Source: Rhodobiaceae bacterium
GTDB taxonomy: Bacteria; Pseudomonadota; Alphaproteobacteria; Rhizobiales; Tepidamorphaceae
DNA length: 64,000 nucleotides
Assembly (NCBI GenBank): GCA_020637985.1
Contig: JACKJK010000009.1
Location: 10,001-74,000 of the forward strand
Direction of reading: 5' to 3'
The notes beneath the pieces were generated by a model. The model did no database searches, was not told the DNA's origin, and worked only from the letters and a program-made list of their open reading frames with translations. The position numbers and the translations under genes were made by a program. Positions 32,093-40,410 of this stretch are shown here, piece after piece. Each line of letters begins with the position of its first letter. The stretch's first letter is position 1.

Positions 32093-32521
32093 ATGATCGA
32101 CCCGAAAACCGCGCCCTACGGCGTCCTTGCGCTGCGCATCGCGCTTGGCGTCATGTTCCTTGCCCACGGCCTGCTGAAGGTGTTCGTCTTCACCGTCCCC
32201 GGCACCGTCGGCTTCTTCCAGAGCATCGGCTACCCGGCCGTCGCCGCATACTTCACGATCGGCGCGGAAATCGCCGGCGGCATCGCGCTGATCGCGGGCA
32301 TCCTGCCGCGCCTTGTTGCCGCGGCCCTCGTGCCGGTGCTGATCGGCGCGACGCTGGTGCACATCCCCAACGGCTGGCTGTTCACCTCCGCGAACGGCGG
32401 CTGGGAATATCCGGCGTTCCTCGCCGTTGCCTCCGCCGTCCAGGCCCTGCTCGGCGACGGCCCGGCAACGCTGCTGCGCTCCGAGCGCCTGCTGCCGCAG
32501 TTGCGGCCCGCCCAGGCCTGA
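32093..32521 (+). CDS. DoxX family membrane protein
   Basis: A 142-residue inner-membrane protein with four predicted helices and the DoxX N-terminal pattern ALRIALGVMFLAHGLLKVF, then GFFQSIGYP and AEIAGGIALIAGILPRLVA. Family members are described as quinol-related or redox-stress membrane proteins, but most have no tested role. GGAG precedes the ATG. It stands in a short unit of its own; the 131 bases upstream are AT-rich relative to the rest and probably contain its promoter. Confidence 0.88.
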   Translation: MIDPKTAPYGVLALRIALGVMFLAHGLLKVFVFTVPGTVGFFQSIGYPAVAAYFTIGAEIAGGIALIAGILPRLVAAALVPVLIGATLVHIPNGWLFTSANGGWEYPAFLAVASAVQALLGDGPATLLRSERLLPQLRPAQA

Positions 32522-32525
32522 CGCC

Positions 32526-32792
32526 TCAATCCGCCGCCTCGGCCCTGATCGCCAGGGCGTGGATCGGATTCCCGATCAGTTCGTCGAGAGCCGCGTTGAC
32601 CATCCTGTGACGGTCGATGCGGCTCTTGCCGTTGAAGGCGGCTGCGCGGATGGCGACCCGGAAATGCGTCTCGCCGCCTTCGCGCCAGCCCGCATGGCCC
32701 TGGTGCAGGTGCGACTCATCGTCCACGTCGAGCGATACCGGGCGGAAGGCGGCGGTCAGGCGCGCCACGATGTCTTCGCGGACCTTGCTCAT
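32526..32792 (-). CDS. BolA family protein
   Basis: An 88-residue BolA-like protein. The conserved helix-turn core HRMVNAALDELI with the invariant histidine, and the SHLHQGHAGWREGGETHFRVAI segment, are present. BolA proteins pair with monothiol glutaredoxins around an iron-sulfur cluster and affect iron homeostasis and cell shape. It is divergent from the J-domain gene, a conserved arrangement, and convergent with DoxX with only four bases between stops. Confidence 0.93.
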   Translation of the reverse strand: MSKVREDIVARLTAAFRPVSLDVDDESHLHQGHAGWREGGETHFRVAIRAAAFNGKSRIDRHRMVNAALDELIGNPIHALAIRAEAAD

Positions 32793-32893
32793 CTGTGGCG
32801 ATTCTCCTGATCGGGCGAAACCCTCCTCCTAACGCGTACTCCCGTTTCGCGCCAGCCTTGTTTGCAAGCCTTCGCGTTCACATAATTCAGGGC

Positions 32894-33505
32894 ATGACTC
32901 GCAAATCCGACCTGTTCGAAAAGATCCGCGTCAAGCCGGCGCGCAAGGCCCGCGCCGGGAACAATCCCGAAGCCGATGCCCCCCTTTGCCAGCATCCCGG
33001 CTGCGACAAGCCCGGCCCCCATCGCGCGCCCAAGGGCCGCGGACGCGAAGGCGAGTTCTTCAATTTCTGCCTCGACCACGTCCGCGAGTACAACAAGTCC
33101 TACAATTATTTCACCGGCATGGCCGCCGATGACGTGATCGCCTACCAGCGCGAATCCGCGCTCGGCCTGCGGCCCACCTGGAAGCTCGGGCACAACGGCG
33201 CGCGCCACAGAGACCGTGGCCGTCCCTCGCCCCGGTTTTCGGTCGACGATCCCTTCGACGTCTTCGAGGGAACCGCGCCTGGCGCCCGGCCGGCGGAGCG
33301 ACGCACCGTGCTTGCGGCCCACCGCCACGCCTTCGAAACGCTCGATCTGGAGGAGACCGCCGAGCGCGCCGAGATCCGCGCCCAGTTCAAGGCTCTTGTG
33401 AAACGCCACCATCCCGATGTTAATGGCGGCGACAGGTCGGGCGAGCACCGGCTGCGTGAAATCATCCAGGCCTACAACACGCTCAAGTCGGCTGGTTTCT
33501 GCTGA
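32894..33505 (+). CDS. J-domain protein (C-terminal J domain)
   Basis: A 203-residue cochaperone-like protein in which the J domain is at the C-terminus, with the HPD tripeptide in VKRHHPDVNGGDR. It lacks the Gly/Phe and zinc-finger regions of DnaJ. The N-terminal part has a conserved cysteine-bearing element (LCQHPGCDKPGPHRAPKG and FFNFCLDHVREYNKSYNYF) that looks like a small zinc site. It should stimulate DnaK ATPase towards a special client. It lies between bolA and cobS, as in many relatives, which hints at an iron-sulfur or cobalamin link, but that is inference. Confidence 0.9.
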   Translation: MTRKSDLFEKIRVKPARKARAGNNPEADAPLCQHPGCDKPGPHRAPKGRGREGEFFNFCLDHVREYNKSYNYFTGMAADDVIAYQRESALGLRPTWKLGHNGARHRDRGRPSPRFSVDDPFDVFEGTAPGARPAERRTVLAAHRHAFETLDLEETAERAEIRAQFKALVKRHHPDVNGGDRSGEHRLREIIQAYNTLKSAGFC

Positions 33506-33617
33506 GCGTTGTCAGTAAGGTCGTCGCAAATTCAGCCGGATTCTGGCGTCGCGGGAACACATCGGCCAAGGGCCTTCGTGCGATGAAGCGTGCGGCAATC
33601 TCTAGAGGACACGACAA

Positions 33618-34616
33618 ATGACGAATGCCGCGACCGTGACCACGGACCCCGCGCTGGCGATGCCGGACATGAAGGTGTCGGTGCGCCAGGTCTTCGGCAT
33701 CGATTCCGACATGGATGTTCCGGCCTTCTCCGAGGCCGACGAGCACGTCCCGGAAATCGATCCCGACTACCTGTTCAACCGCGAGACGACGCTGGCGATC
33801 CTCGCCGGCTTTGCCCACAACCGCCGCGTCATGGTGCAGGGCTACCACGGCACCGGCAAGTCGACCCACATCGAGCAGGTCGCAGCGCGCCTCAACTGGC
33901 CGTGCGTGCGCGTCAACCTCGACAGCCACATCTCGCGCATCGACCTCGTCGGCAAGGACGCGATCGTGGTGCGCGAGGGCCTGCAGGTCACCGAGTTCCG
34001 TGATGGTATCCTGCCCTGGGCCTACCAGCACAACGTCGCTCTCGTCTTCGACGAGTACGATGCAGGCCGCCCGGACGTGATGTTCGTCATCCAGCGGGTG
34101 CTGGAATCCTCCGGTCGCCTGACGCTGCTCGACCAGAGCCGCGTCATCCGCCCGCACCCCGCCTTCCGGCTTTTCGCCACCGCCAATACCATCGGCCTTG
34201 GCGACACCTCCGGCCTCTACCACGGCACCCAGCAGATCAACCAGGCGCAGATGGACCGCTGGTCCGTCGTCACCGTGCTCAACTACCTGCCGCATGACGA
34301 CGAGGTCGGCATCGTGCTTGCCAAGGCCAAGCACTTCACCGGCGAGAAGGGCCGCGAGACCGTCTCCCGCATGGTCCGCCTCGCGGACCTCACCCGCTCG
34401 GCCTTCGTCAACGGCGACCTGTCGACGGTGATGAGCCCGCGTACCGTCATCATGTGGGCCGAGAACGCCAGGATCTTCGGTGACCTCGGCATGGCCTTCC
34501 GGCTGACCTTCCTCAACAAGTGCGACGAGCTGGAGCGCGGCACGGTCGCCGAGTTCTACCAGCGCGCCATGGGCGAGGAACTGCCGGAATCGACCATCAA
34601 CCTGGCGCTGAACTGA
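33618..34616 (+). CDS. cobS: Aerobic cobaltochelatase subunit CobS
   Basis: AAA+ ATPase subunit of the cobalt chelatase that inserts cobalt into hydrogenobyrinic acid a,c-diamide in the aerobic cobalamin pathway. The 332 residues include Walker A GYHGTGKST (74-82), Walker B VFDEYDAG, and the sensor region RLFATANTIGLGD. It forms a hexameric ring with CobT and serves the large subunit CobN, which is not in this window. The cobT gene follows after 14 bases. Confidence 0.96.
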   Translation: MTNAATVTTDPALAMPDMKVSVRQVFGIDSDMDVPAFSEADEHVPEIDPDYLFNRETTLAILAGFAHNRRVMVQGYHGTGKSTHIEQVAARLNWPCVRVNLDSHISRIDLVGKDAIVVREGLQVTEFRDGILPWAYQHNVALVFDEYDAGRPDVMFVIQRVLESSGRLTLLDQSRVIRPHPAFRLFATANTIGLGDTSGLYHGTQQINQAQMDRWSVVTVLNYLPHDDEVGIVLAKAKHFTGEKGRETVSRMVRLADLTRSAFVNGDLSTVMSPRTVIMWAENARIFGDLGMAFRLTFLNKCDELERGTVAEFYQRAMGEELPESTINLALN

Positions 34617-34630
34617 GGCCGGCGGCAACG

Positions 34631-36526
34631 ATGCCCGACAACACGGACGCCAAGTCTCGCAACCGCCCGGCGCCCAACGAACCCTTCAAGCGCGCCGTGG
34701 CAACCACGGTGCGCGCGATTGCCCAGGACCACGAGCTGAACGTCACCTTCGGCGGCGACCGGCCCGGCCAGTCCGGCAACACCCTGCGCCTGCCAGAGCC
34801 GCCGCGCGCGATGAGCGCCGCCGATGCCGCCGTCACCCGCGGCTATGCCGACGCGCTTGCGCTGCGGCTGGCCTGCCACGACCCCGCGGTCCACCGCAAA
34901 CGCCAGCCGGTCGGGCGCGATGCCCGCGCCATCTTCGAGCAGGTCGAGCAGGCGCGCATCGAGGCAATCGGCATGCGCCGCTTCGCCGGCATGAGCGGCA
35001 ACCTCGGCGCCATGCTGGAGGAGCGCTGCACGCGCCTGAAGCTCGACCAGGCGACCGAACGCGCGGACTCGCCGCTCGAGGAAGCGCTCGGCCTGATCGT
35101 GCGCGAGGCGGTCAGCGGCCAGGCTGTGCCCAAGAGCGGCGAGCGCGCCGTCGCCTTGTGGCGCGACTGGATCGAGGAGCGCGCATCAGGCGAGATCGCC
35201 CGGCTTAAGGACTCCGTCGAGGACCAGACCGCCTACGCCGACATCATGCGCGACATGATCGTGGCGCTGGAAATGTCGGACGAACTCGGAGAGCAGAGCG
35301 ACGAGGATGAGGTCGAGGGCGAGGAAGGCGAGTCGGAGGATTCCGGCGCCGAGAACGCCGAGAACGAGGAAGGCGAGGAGGGCGAGACTGAAAGCGCCGA
35401 GACGGGCGATGTCGACGGCGCCGAGGAGGAGGCCGAGTTCGACGCCGCCGACGCGCGGCTGGAGGAGGTTCTCGGCGAGGCCGACGAAAGCGACGGCGAG
35501 GACGAGCCGCAGCCCTACCGCCCGCCGTTCCCCTATTCCAACGCCGTCTTCGAGGACTATGCGGTCTACACCACCCAGTTCGACGAGGTCCTCGAGGCCG
35601 ACGAACTGTGCGATACCGAGGAGCTCGACCGCCTGCGCGGCTTCCTCGACAAGCAGCTCTCCAGCCTGCAGGGCGTCGTCGCCCGGCTCGCCAACCGCCT
35701 GCAGCGCCGCCTGATGGCGCAGCAGAGCCGCGGCTGGGACTTCGACCTCGAGGAAGGCCTGCTCGACACCGCCCGCCTGACCCGCGTCGTCACCGACCCC
35801 ATGCAGCCGCTCGCCTTCAAGCGCGAACGAGACACCGAGTTCCGCGACACCGTCGTCACGCTGCTGATCGACAACTCAGGCTCCATGCGCGGCCGCCCGA
35901 TCACGGTTGCCGCCACCTGCGCCGACATCCTTGCGCGCACGCTGGAGCGCTGCGGCGTCAAGGTCGAGATCCTCGGCTTCACCACCCGCGCCTGGAAGGG
36001 CGGCCAGTCGCGCGAGGCCTGGCTTGCCGCCGGCAAGCCCGCCAACCCCGGCCGCCTCAACGACCTGCGCCACATCGTCTACAAGTCCGCCGACATGCCC
36101 TGGCGGCGGGCGCGCCGCAATCTCGGCCTGATGATGCGAGAAGGCCTGCTGAAGGAGAACATCGACGGCGAGGCGCTGACCTGGGCGCATGCGCGCCTGA
36201 TGGCGCGCCCCGAGCACCGGCGCATCCTGATGATGATTTCCGATGGCGCGCCGGTCGACGATTCGACGCTGTCGGTGAACCCCGGCAACTACCTCGAGCG
36301 CCATCTGCGCAAGGTGATCGAGGACATCGAGACGCGTTCGCCCATCGAACTGATCGCCATCGGCATCGGCCACGACGTCACCCGCTACTACCGCCGCGCG
36401 GTGACCATCGTCGATGCCGAGGAACTCGGTGGCGCGATGACCGAGAAGCTAGCGGAACTGTTTGCCGAAACCACTGCCGGGCCGGAAGCCGGCGCCCCGT
36501 CGCGCCGCGGGCGGCCTGCGGCGTGA
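34631..36526 (+). CDS. cobT: Aerobic cobaltochelatase subunit CobT
   Basis: Partner of CobS. The 631 residues have an N-terminal helical region, a very acidic low-complexity stretch (about 217-297, mostly Glu and Asp), and a C-terminal von Willebrand A domain with MIDAS motif DNSGSMRG (about 414-421), which binds the CobS ring through metal. The ATG at 34631 gives the family N-terminus; the frame runs further upstream inside cobS. Its stop overlaps the start of the next gene by four bases (GTGA). Confidence 0.96.
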   Translation: MPDNTDAKSRNRPAPNEPFKRAVATTVRAIAQDHELNVTFGGDRPGQSGNTLRLPEPPRAMSAADAAVTRGYADALALRLACHDPAVHRKRQPVGRDARAIFEQVEQARIEAIGMRRFAGMSGNLGAMLEERCTRLKLDQATERADSPLEEALGLIVREAVSGQAVPKSGERAVALWRDWIEERASGEIARLKDSVEDQTAYADIMRDMIVALEMSDELGEQSDEDEVEGEEGESEDSGAENAENEEGEEGETESAETGDVDGAEEEAEFDAADARLEEVLGEADESDGEDEPQPYRPPFPYSNAVFEDYAVYTTQFDEVLEADELCDTEELDRLRGFLDKQLSSLQGVVARLANRLQRRLMAQQSRGWDFDLEEGLLDTARLTRVVTDPMQPLAFKRERDTEFRDTVVTLLIDNSGSMRGRPITVAATCADILARTLERCGVKVEILGFTTRAWKGGQSREAWLAAGKPANPGRLNDLRHIVYKSADMPWRRARRNLGLMMREGLLKENIDGEALTWAHARLMARPEHRRILMMISDGAPVDDSTLSVNPGNYLERHLRKVIEDIETRSPIELIAIGIGHDVTRYYRRAVTIVDAEELGGAMTEKLAELFAETTAGPEAGAPSRRGRPAA

Positions 36527-37518
36527 AGCACACCGGGCACCATGCCCTGGCGGCCGCGATCGCCGCCGTGCTGATGTGCGTACCGGCGCGTGCCGAAACG
36601 CTTTCGGTCTCGCCAACACCGCTGTCGGCCTTCGCGCCGCTCGACCCCGCCCGCACGCGTTTCGGCCGCCTCGTCTTCCTCGCAGGCTCCGAACTCGCCC
36701 CCGACAGCCGCCGGTTCGGCGGCATCTCCAGTCTCGACGTGTCGCCCGACGGAACCGGCCTGACCGCCGTCACCGACCTCGGCGACTGGATCACGGCGCG
36801 GATCGAGACGCTGCCCGACGGCGCGCTGACCCTTGCCGGTATCGAGATCGAGCGCATGCGCGACGGCGACGGCGAGCCGATGGCCTCCAAGCAGTGGAGC
36901 GATGCCGAGGGCATCAGCCCGGTGCCCGGCCGCCCCGGCGTCTACCAGGTGAGCTTCGAGCGCCGCAATCGCATCTGGCAATACGACATCGGCCGCGGCG
37001 GGCTGGCCGCGCGCCCGCGCGATGTCCCCGTGCCGGACGGCATTCGCGGCCTGCCGGACAACAAGGGCGTCGAGGCCCTTGCCGTGCTGCCACAGGACAG
37101 CCCGCTCGGCGCCGCCACGATCGCCTTCGCCGAAAACCCCGTCGACGGATACCTGGAAGGCTTCATCGTCGGCGGCCGGGCGCTGGGACGCTTTCGCGTG
37201 CGCGCCTACGAGGACTTCGACGTCACCGACGCGGCCCTCGACCCGGCCGGCAACATCGTCATCCTGGAACGCTATTTCTCGATCCTGACAGGGCCGAAGA
37301 TGGCGCTGCACCGCATCCGCGTCGCCGACATCGCCGACGGCGCGACGATCTATCCCGAGCTGCTTATGGACGCCGATGTCGCCGTCGAGATCGACAACAT
37401 GGAAGCACTCGGCATCCACACCGACGCACAGGGCCGCACCATCCTCACCATCATGTCGGACAACAACTTCACCCGCCTGCAGCGCAACCTGCTGCTGCGG
37501 TTCGAACTGGTGGACTAG
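36523..37518 (+). CDS. Esterase-like activity of phytase family protein, exported
   Basis: A 331-residue exported protein of the phytase-like esterase domain family. A signal peptide (HALAAAIAAVLMCVPARA, cleavage before ETLS) leads into a predicted beta-propeller with conserved GGISSLDVSPDGTGLTAVTD, NKGVEALAVLP and the C-terminal LTIMSDNNF. The enzymatic substrate is unknown. GTG at 36523 is the only start that yields the signal peptide. It overlaps the cobT stop, so expression should be coupled to cobalamin genes although no functional link is evident. Confidence 0.88.
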   Translation: MKHTGHHALAAAIAAVLMCVPARAETLSVSPTPLSAFAPLDPARTRFGRLVFLAGSELAPDSRRFGGISSLDVSPDGTGLTAVTDLGDWITARIETLPDGALTLAGIEIERMRDGDGEPMASKQWSDAEGISPVPGRPGVYQVSFERRNRIWQYDIGRGGLAARPRDVPVPDGIRGLPDNKGVEALAVLPQDSPLGAATIAFAENPVDGYLEGFIVGGRALGRFRVRAYEDFDVTDAALDPAGNIVILERYFSILTGPKMALHRIRVADIADGATIYPELLMDADVAVEIDNMEALGIHTDAQGRTILTIMSDNNFTRLQRNLLLRFELVD

Positions 37519-37643
37519 GCACGGAGCGTCAATTACCTTCGTTTGGCGGGAAGGCATTCCCGGCAGACTGAAGAGCCGGCCGTTTTTTGATTGGATACGA
37601 GAATCAATCGTCTGGATATTTGCGGAGCCGCGGGGGGCATCTG

Positions 37644-39083
37644 ATGAACGGTATCAGGCAGCACGCGTCATCGCCGAAATCGGCATTGCGCGCGTCCACG
37701 GCCATCGGACTGCTGGCGGCGAGCCATGTGTGGATCGGGACCGCGCAGGCTCAGGAAGCGGAGAGCCTTCCGGCGGTTTCGTCATTGAACGCCAAGATCG
37801 CGATTGCCGGCGGCGTGGCCCATCATGATGACATCGACCCCAACGGTTTTGCCAGCAGCGCCGCCCCTTTCAGTGTTTTCGACAGCGCCGAAACAGACGG
37901 TCTTGCGCTGCTTCTTGCATCTCTGACAATTCCGGTTGACCACGCCTTCGGCGCACAGATCGACGTCGCCGGCGGCGCGCAGGGCGATGGCTTCATCGGC
38001 GGCATCGGCGGCCATCTTTTCTGGCGCGATCCCGGCACAGGCTTGCTGGGAGTAACCGGTGCCTACGGTGTCAATACGCAGGACTCGTTTGCGACGTCGG
38101 GCTACATTTATTCCTCCGCCTTGCTCTGCGGCTCCCCCTGCTGGGCGGACTTCGAACTTGCCAGGCAGGAAATCCTTCGTGTGGCAGCTGAAGGCGAACT
38201 CTACCAGGGCCAATTCACATTCCACGGCGTCGGCGGATACCAGTGGGGCGAAAACATTCACGAAGGTGCGTTCGCGCGCGGCGGGATCAGGTATTACGTC
38301 ACCGACAACTTCATGGTCGGCTTTGGAGCGGGCGCATCGGACGAGATCGGCGGCTTCGGAACGGCCGAGATGGAATTCCTCGCCACCGGAAAGGTCTCCG
38401 TCTTTGCCGACATGCGCACCGAATTCGATACTTATTTCCACGGCGTGGCCGGACTGCGAATCTATTTCGGACCGTCTGACACGCTGATTGCCAAACACAG
38501 GCAGGACGACCCGACGGGCAATGCCGCTCACGATGCGATTGCCGCGATTCAATCGACCCAGAAGGTGGTTGACGTGATTTGCTGCTTCACGGCCGAAACC
38601 GCCATACTCATGGCCGACGGCACGACGAAAGCCATTGGTGACGTTGCCATCGGCGATCTGGTGCTTGGCGAAGGTGGATGCGTCAACCGGGTCATGGAGA
38701 TCGAGACCCCGTGTCTGGGTGAGCGCAAACTCTACGCGTTCAACGACGGCGCGCCGTTCGTCACCGCAGAACATCCCTTCATGACACGGGACGGGTGGAA
38801 GTCGATCGATCCGGAAGCGACCTTCGCCGAGACCGGCCATTTCCGTGTCGCGAGCCTCGCCGCAGGAGACGAACTGGTCGTTCTGGCAAACGTGTCGGCG
38901 CGGGCCGTGCCGATGGCGGCCGGCGATCCTGCCGCGATGACCGAGATGGTTGTCGAAACGGCGCATCTCGCCCTGGCGAGGATCGATGCCGACGAGGACG
39001 ATCCGGCACGCACCGTCTACAATCTGCGTCTCAACGGCAACAACACCTACTTCGCCAACGCCTTCCTGGTGCACAACAAGTAG
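37644..39083 (+). CDS. Predicted outer-membrane barrel with C-terminal Hint domain
   Basis: A 479-residue protein not belonging to a named family I recognise. A signal peptide ends at AQA (residue 36). Residues 45-278 look like a small beta-barrel, with alternating polar and apolar strands and frequent aromatic girdle residues, ending in LRIYFGP. After a linker comes a full Hint (hedgehog/intein-type) domain, 314-479. It starts with C314 in CFTAETAILMADG, has the GDLVLG turn and the block-B TAEH (374-377) in FVTAEHPFMTRDGWK, and closes with NNTYFANAFLVHN plus one lysine. GC and codon use are a little lower than in neighbours. The start follows a GGGG stretch. Confidence 0.85.
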   Translation: MNGIRQHASSPKSALRASTAIGLLAASHVWIGTAQAQEAESLPAVSSLNAKIAIAGGVAHHDDIDPNGFASSAAPFSVFDSAETDGLALLLASLTIPVDHAFGAQIDVAGGAQGDGFIGGIGGHLFWRDPGTGLLGVTGAYGVNTQDSFATSGYIYSSALLCGSPCWADFELARQEILRVAAEGELYQGQFTFHGVGGYQWGENIHEGAFARGGIRYYVTDNFMVGFGAGASDEIGGFGTAEMEFLATGKVSVFADMRTEFDTYFHGVAGLRIYFGPSDTLIAKHRQDDPTGNAAHDAIAAIQSTQKVVDVICCFTAETAILMADGTTKAIGDVAIGDLVLGEGGCVNRVMEIETPCLGERKLYAFNDGAPFVTAEHPFMTRDGWKSIDPEATFAETGHFRVASLAAGDELVVLANVSARAVPMAAGDPAAMTEMVVETAHLALARIDADEDDPARTVYNLRLNGNNTYFANAFLVHNK

Positions 39084-39131
39084 GATTTCGACGAGACGGA
39101 CACCGTCCCTGATCGGATTGTCGGTCGATTC

Positions 39132-39752
39132 TCAGGAAACGGCGGGGAGCGGCGTGACCCGCCCCATCATGGCGCGGAACGGCACCAGCATGGCGCCGGC
39201 GCAGACGAGCTTAACCAGCCAGTCGCAGAACGCCCAGCCCATCCACACCGGCACCGTGATGCCGCCGGCGAGCGCATAGGTCGCCTCCGGCAGGTCGCTG
39301 CCGGCAAAGGCCAGCGTGAAGAACAGCACCGTGTCCAGCGCCGAACCGATCAGCGAGGAGATCAGCGGCGCGCGCCACCACGCCCCGCCGCGCAGCCTGT
39401 CGAAGACCGTGACGTCGAGCAGCTGCGCCGTCAGGAACGCGGTTCCCGACGCGAATGCGATGCGCGGCGTCGCCAGCATGATCGACAGGATGACGGCCAG
39501 CACGAAGCCGGCGAAGACGACGCGCCGTGTCGCGCGCGCGCCGAAATGCCGGTTGGTGAGATCGGTGATGAGAAAGGCCACCGGATAGGTGAACGCGCCC
39601 CAGGTCAGGTAGTCCTGCAACCCGAAGGGCGTGAACGGATACTGCACGGCGACGTTGGAGGCCGCCACGACCGCGCACATCGCGAGGACGCAAAGCGCCA
39701 GCCCGCGGCCGTCCGCGGCGCCTGCCGACAGCTTGCTCAAGATACCGCTCAT
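39132..39752 (-). CDS. VUT family queuosine-precursor transporter
   Basis: Inner-membrane protein of the VUT/YhhQ family (206 residues, about six helices) that takes up queuosine precursors such as preQ0 or preQ1 for tRNA modification. Typical segments are TWGAFTYPVAFLITDLTNRHFGARATR, FASGTAFLTAQLLDVTVFDRLR, and AFCDWLVKLVCAGAMLVPF. The start at 39752 gives the family N-terminus; the longer frame upstream runs antisense through the L28 region. It lies 26 bases behind rpmB and is probably read from the same promoter. Confidence 0.9.
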   Translation of the reverse strand: MSGILSKLSAGAADGRGLALCVLAMCAVVAASNVAVQYPFTPFGLQDYLTWGAFTYPVAFLITDLTNRHFGARATRRVVFAGFVLAVILSIMLATPRIAFASGTAFLTAQLLDVTVFDRLRGGAWWRAPLISSLIGSALDTVLFFTLAFAGSDLPEATYALAGGITVPVWMGWAFCDWLVKLVCAGAMLVPFRAMMGRVTPLPAVS

Positions 39753-39778
39753 GGTCGCGCTGGTCCCGTCCGGGAGGC

Positions 39779-40063
39779 TCAGGCCGTCTGGCTTGCCGCC
39801 AGTTCCTTCTTGACGGCGCGGGCGCGGCTGGAAAGCTCGGCGTCCTTGGCCTTCATGAGGAAATTGTCGATGCCGCCACGATGCTCGACCGTACGCAGGG
39901 CTGCCGCCGAAATGCGCAGGCGGATCGGGCGGCCAAGCGCCTCGCTGAGCAGCGACACGTTGACGAGGTTCGGCAGGAAACGCCGGCGGGCCTTGTTGTT
40001 CGCGTGGCTGACGGTGTTGCCCGTCAGGACTGCCTTGCCGGTAAGTTCGCAGCGGCGTGCCAT
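39779..40063 (-). CDS. rpmB: 50S ribosomal protein L28
   Basis: Large-subunit ribosomal protein, 94 residues. The family N-terminus MARRCELTGKAVLTGN is followed by NNKARRRFLPN and the RIRLRISAAALRTVEH-like core. It has the single-Cys, non-zinc form usual in alphaproteobacteria. A good promoter lies about 90 bases upstream (listed next). Confidence 0.97.
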   Translation of the reverse strand: MARRCELTGKAVLTGNTVSHANNKARRRFLPNLVNVSLLSEALGRPIRLRISAAALRTVEHRGGIDNFLMKAKDAELSSRARAVKKELAASQTA

Positions 40064-40410
40064 GGTCTTCGTCCTTCAAAACCCGTCCGGGCGCCACCAT
40101 GTCGAAAAGGCGCGCCGCCGGACCTTCATCTCGGGAGAGTGAAATTCGGCGCGAACGAATAGTCGCGATGAGGCCACTCGTCAAGTGCGCTGAGGCATGT
40201 TGGCGAGCGCATGGCGGGTTCGTAACGCTCCGGTAGGGTTAACAGGTTGAAAACCAAAAGCCTCTAATTTGTCGTACTTGCCGCGTACGTCTTTGCGATC
40301 CGGCCGCGCGATGTGTTTGCCGGCCTGCGGATCGGTTCGACGGATGGCATGATCGAGTTCCTGCCCGGACGCCTTGGCACACCGGGCGCGTTTGGAGGTT
40401 TGGACGCCCC
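40064..40410. other. Divergent intergenic region, 347 bases
   Basis: Between rpmB (minus) and the DUF3108 gene (plus). It carries the rpmB promoter and must carry that of the DUF3108 gene, which I could not place. Around 40230-40270 the sequence is AT-rich, with GGTTAACAGGTTG followed by AAAACC and TCTAATTT. Confidence 0.5.
40156..40184 (-). promoter_or_regulatory. Sigma-70-type promoter of rpmB
   Basis: On the minus strand TTGACG and TATTCG are 17 bases apart, a good match to the housekeeping consensus in a high-GC alphaproteobacterium. The predicted start near 40149 gives a leader of about 85 bases. Confidence 0.6.

Noticed and set aside
38583..39083. Ordinary splicing intein inside a host protein
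   Set aside because: Only one residue follows the final His-Asn, so there is no real C-terminal host segment and no interrupted essential protein; a terminal Hint domain fits better.
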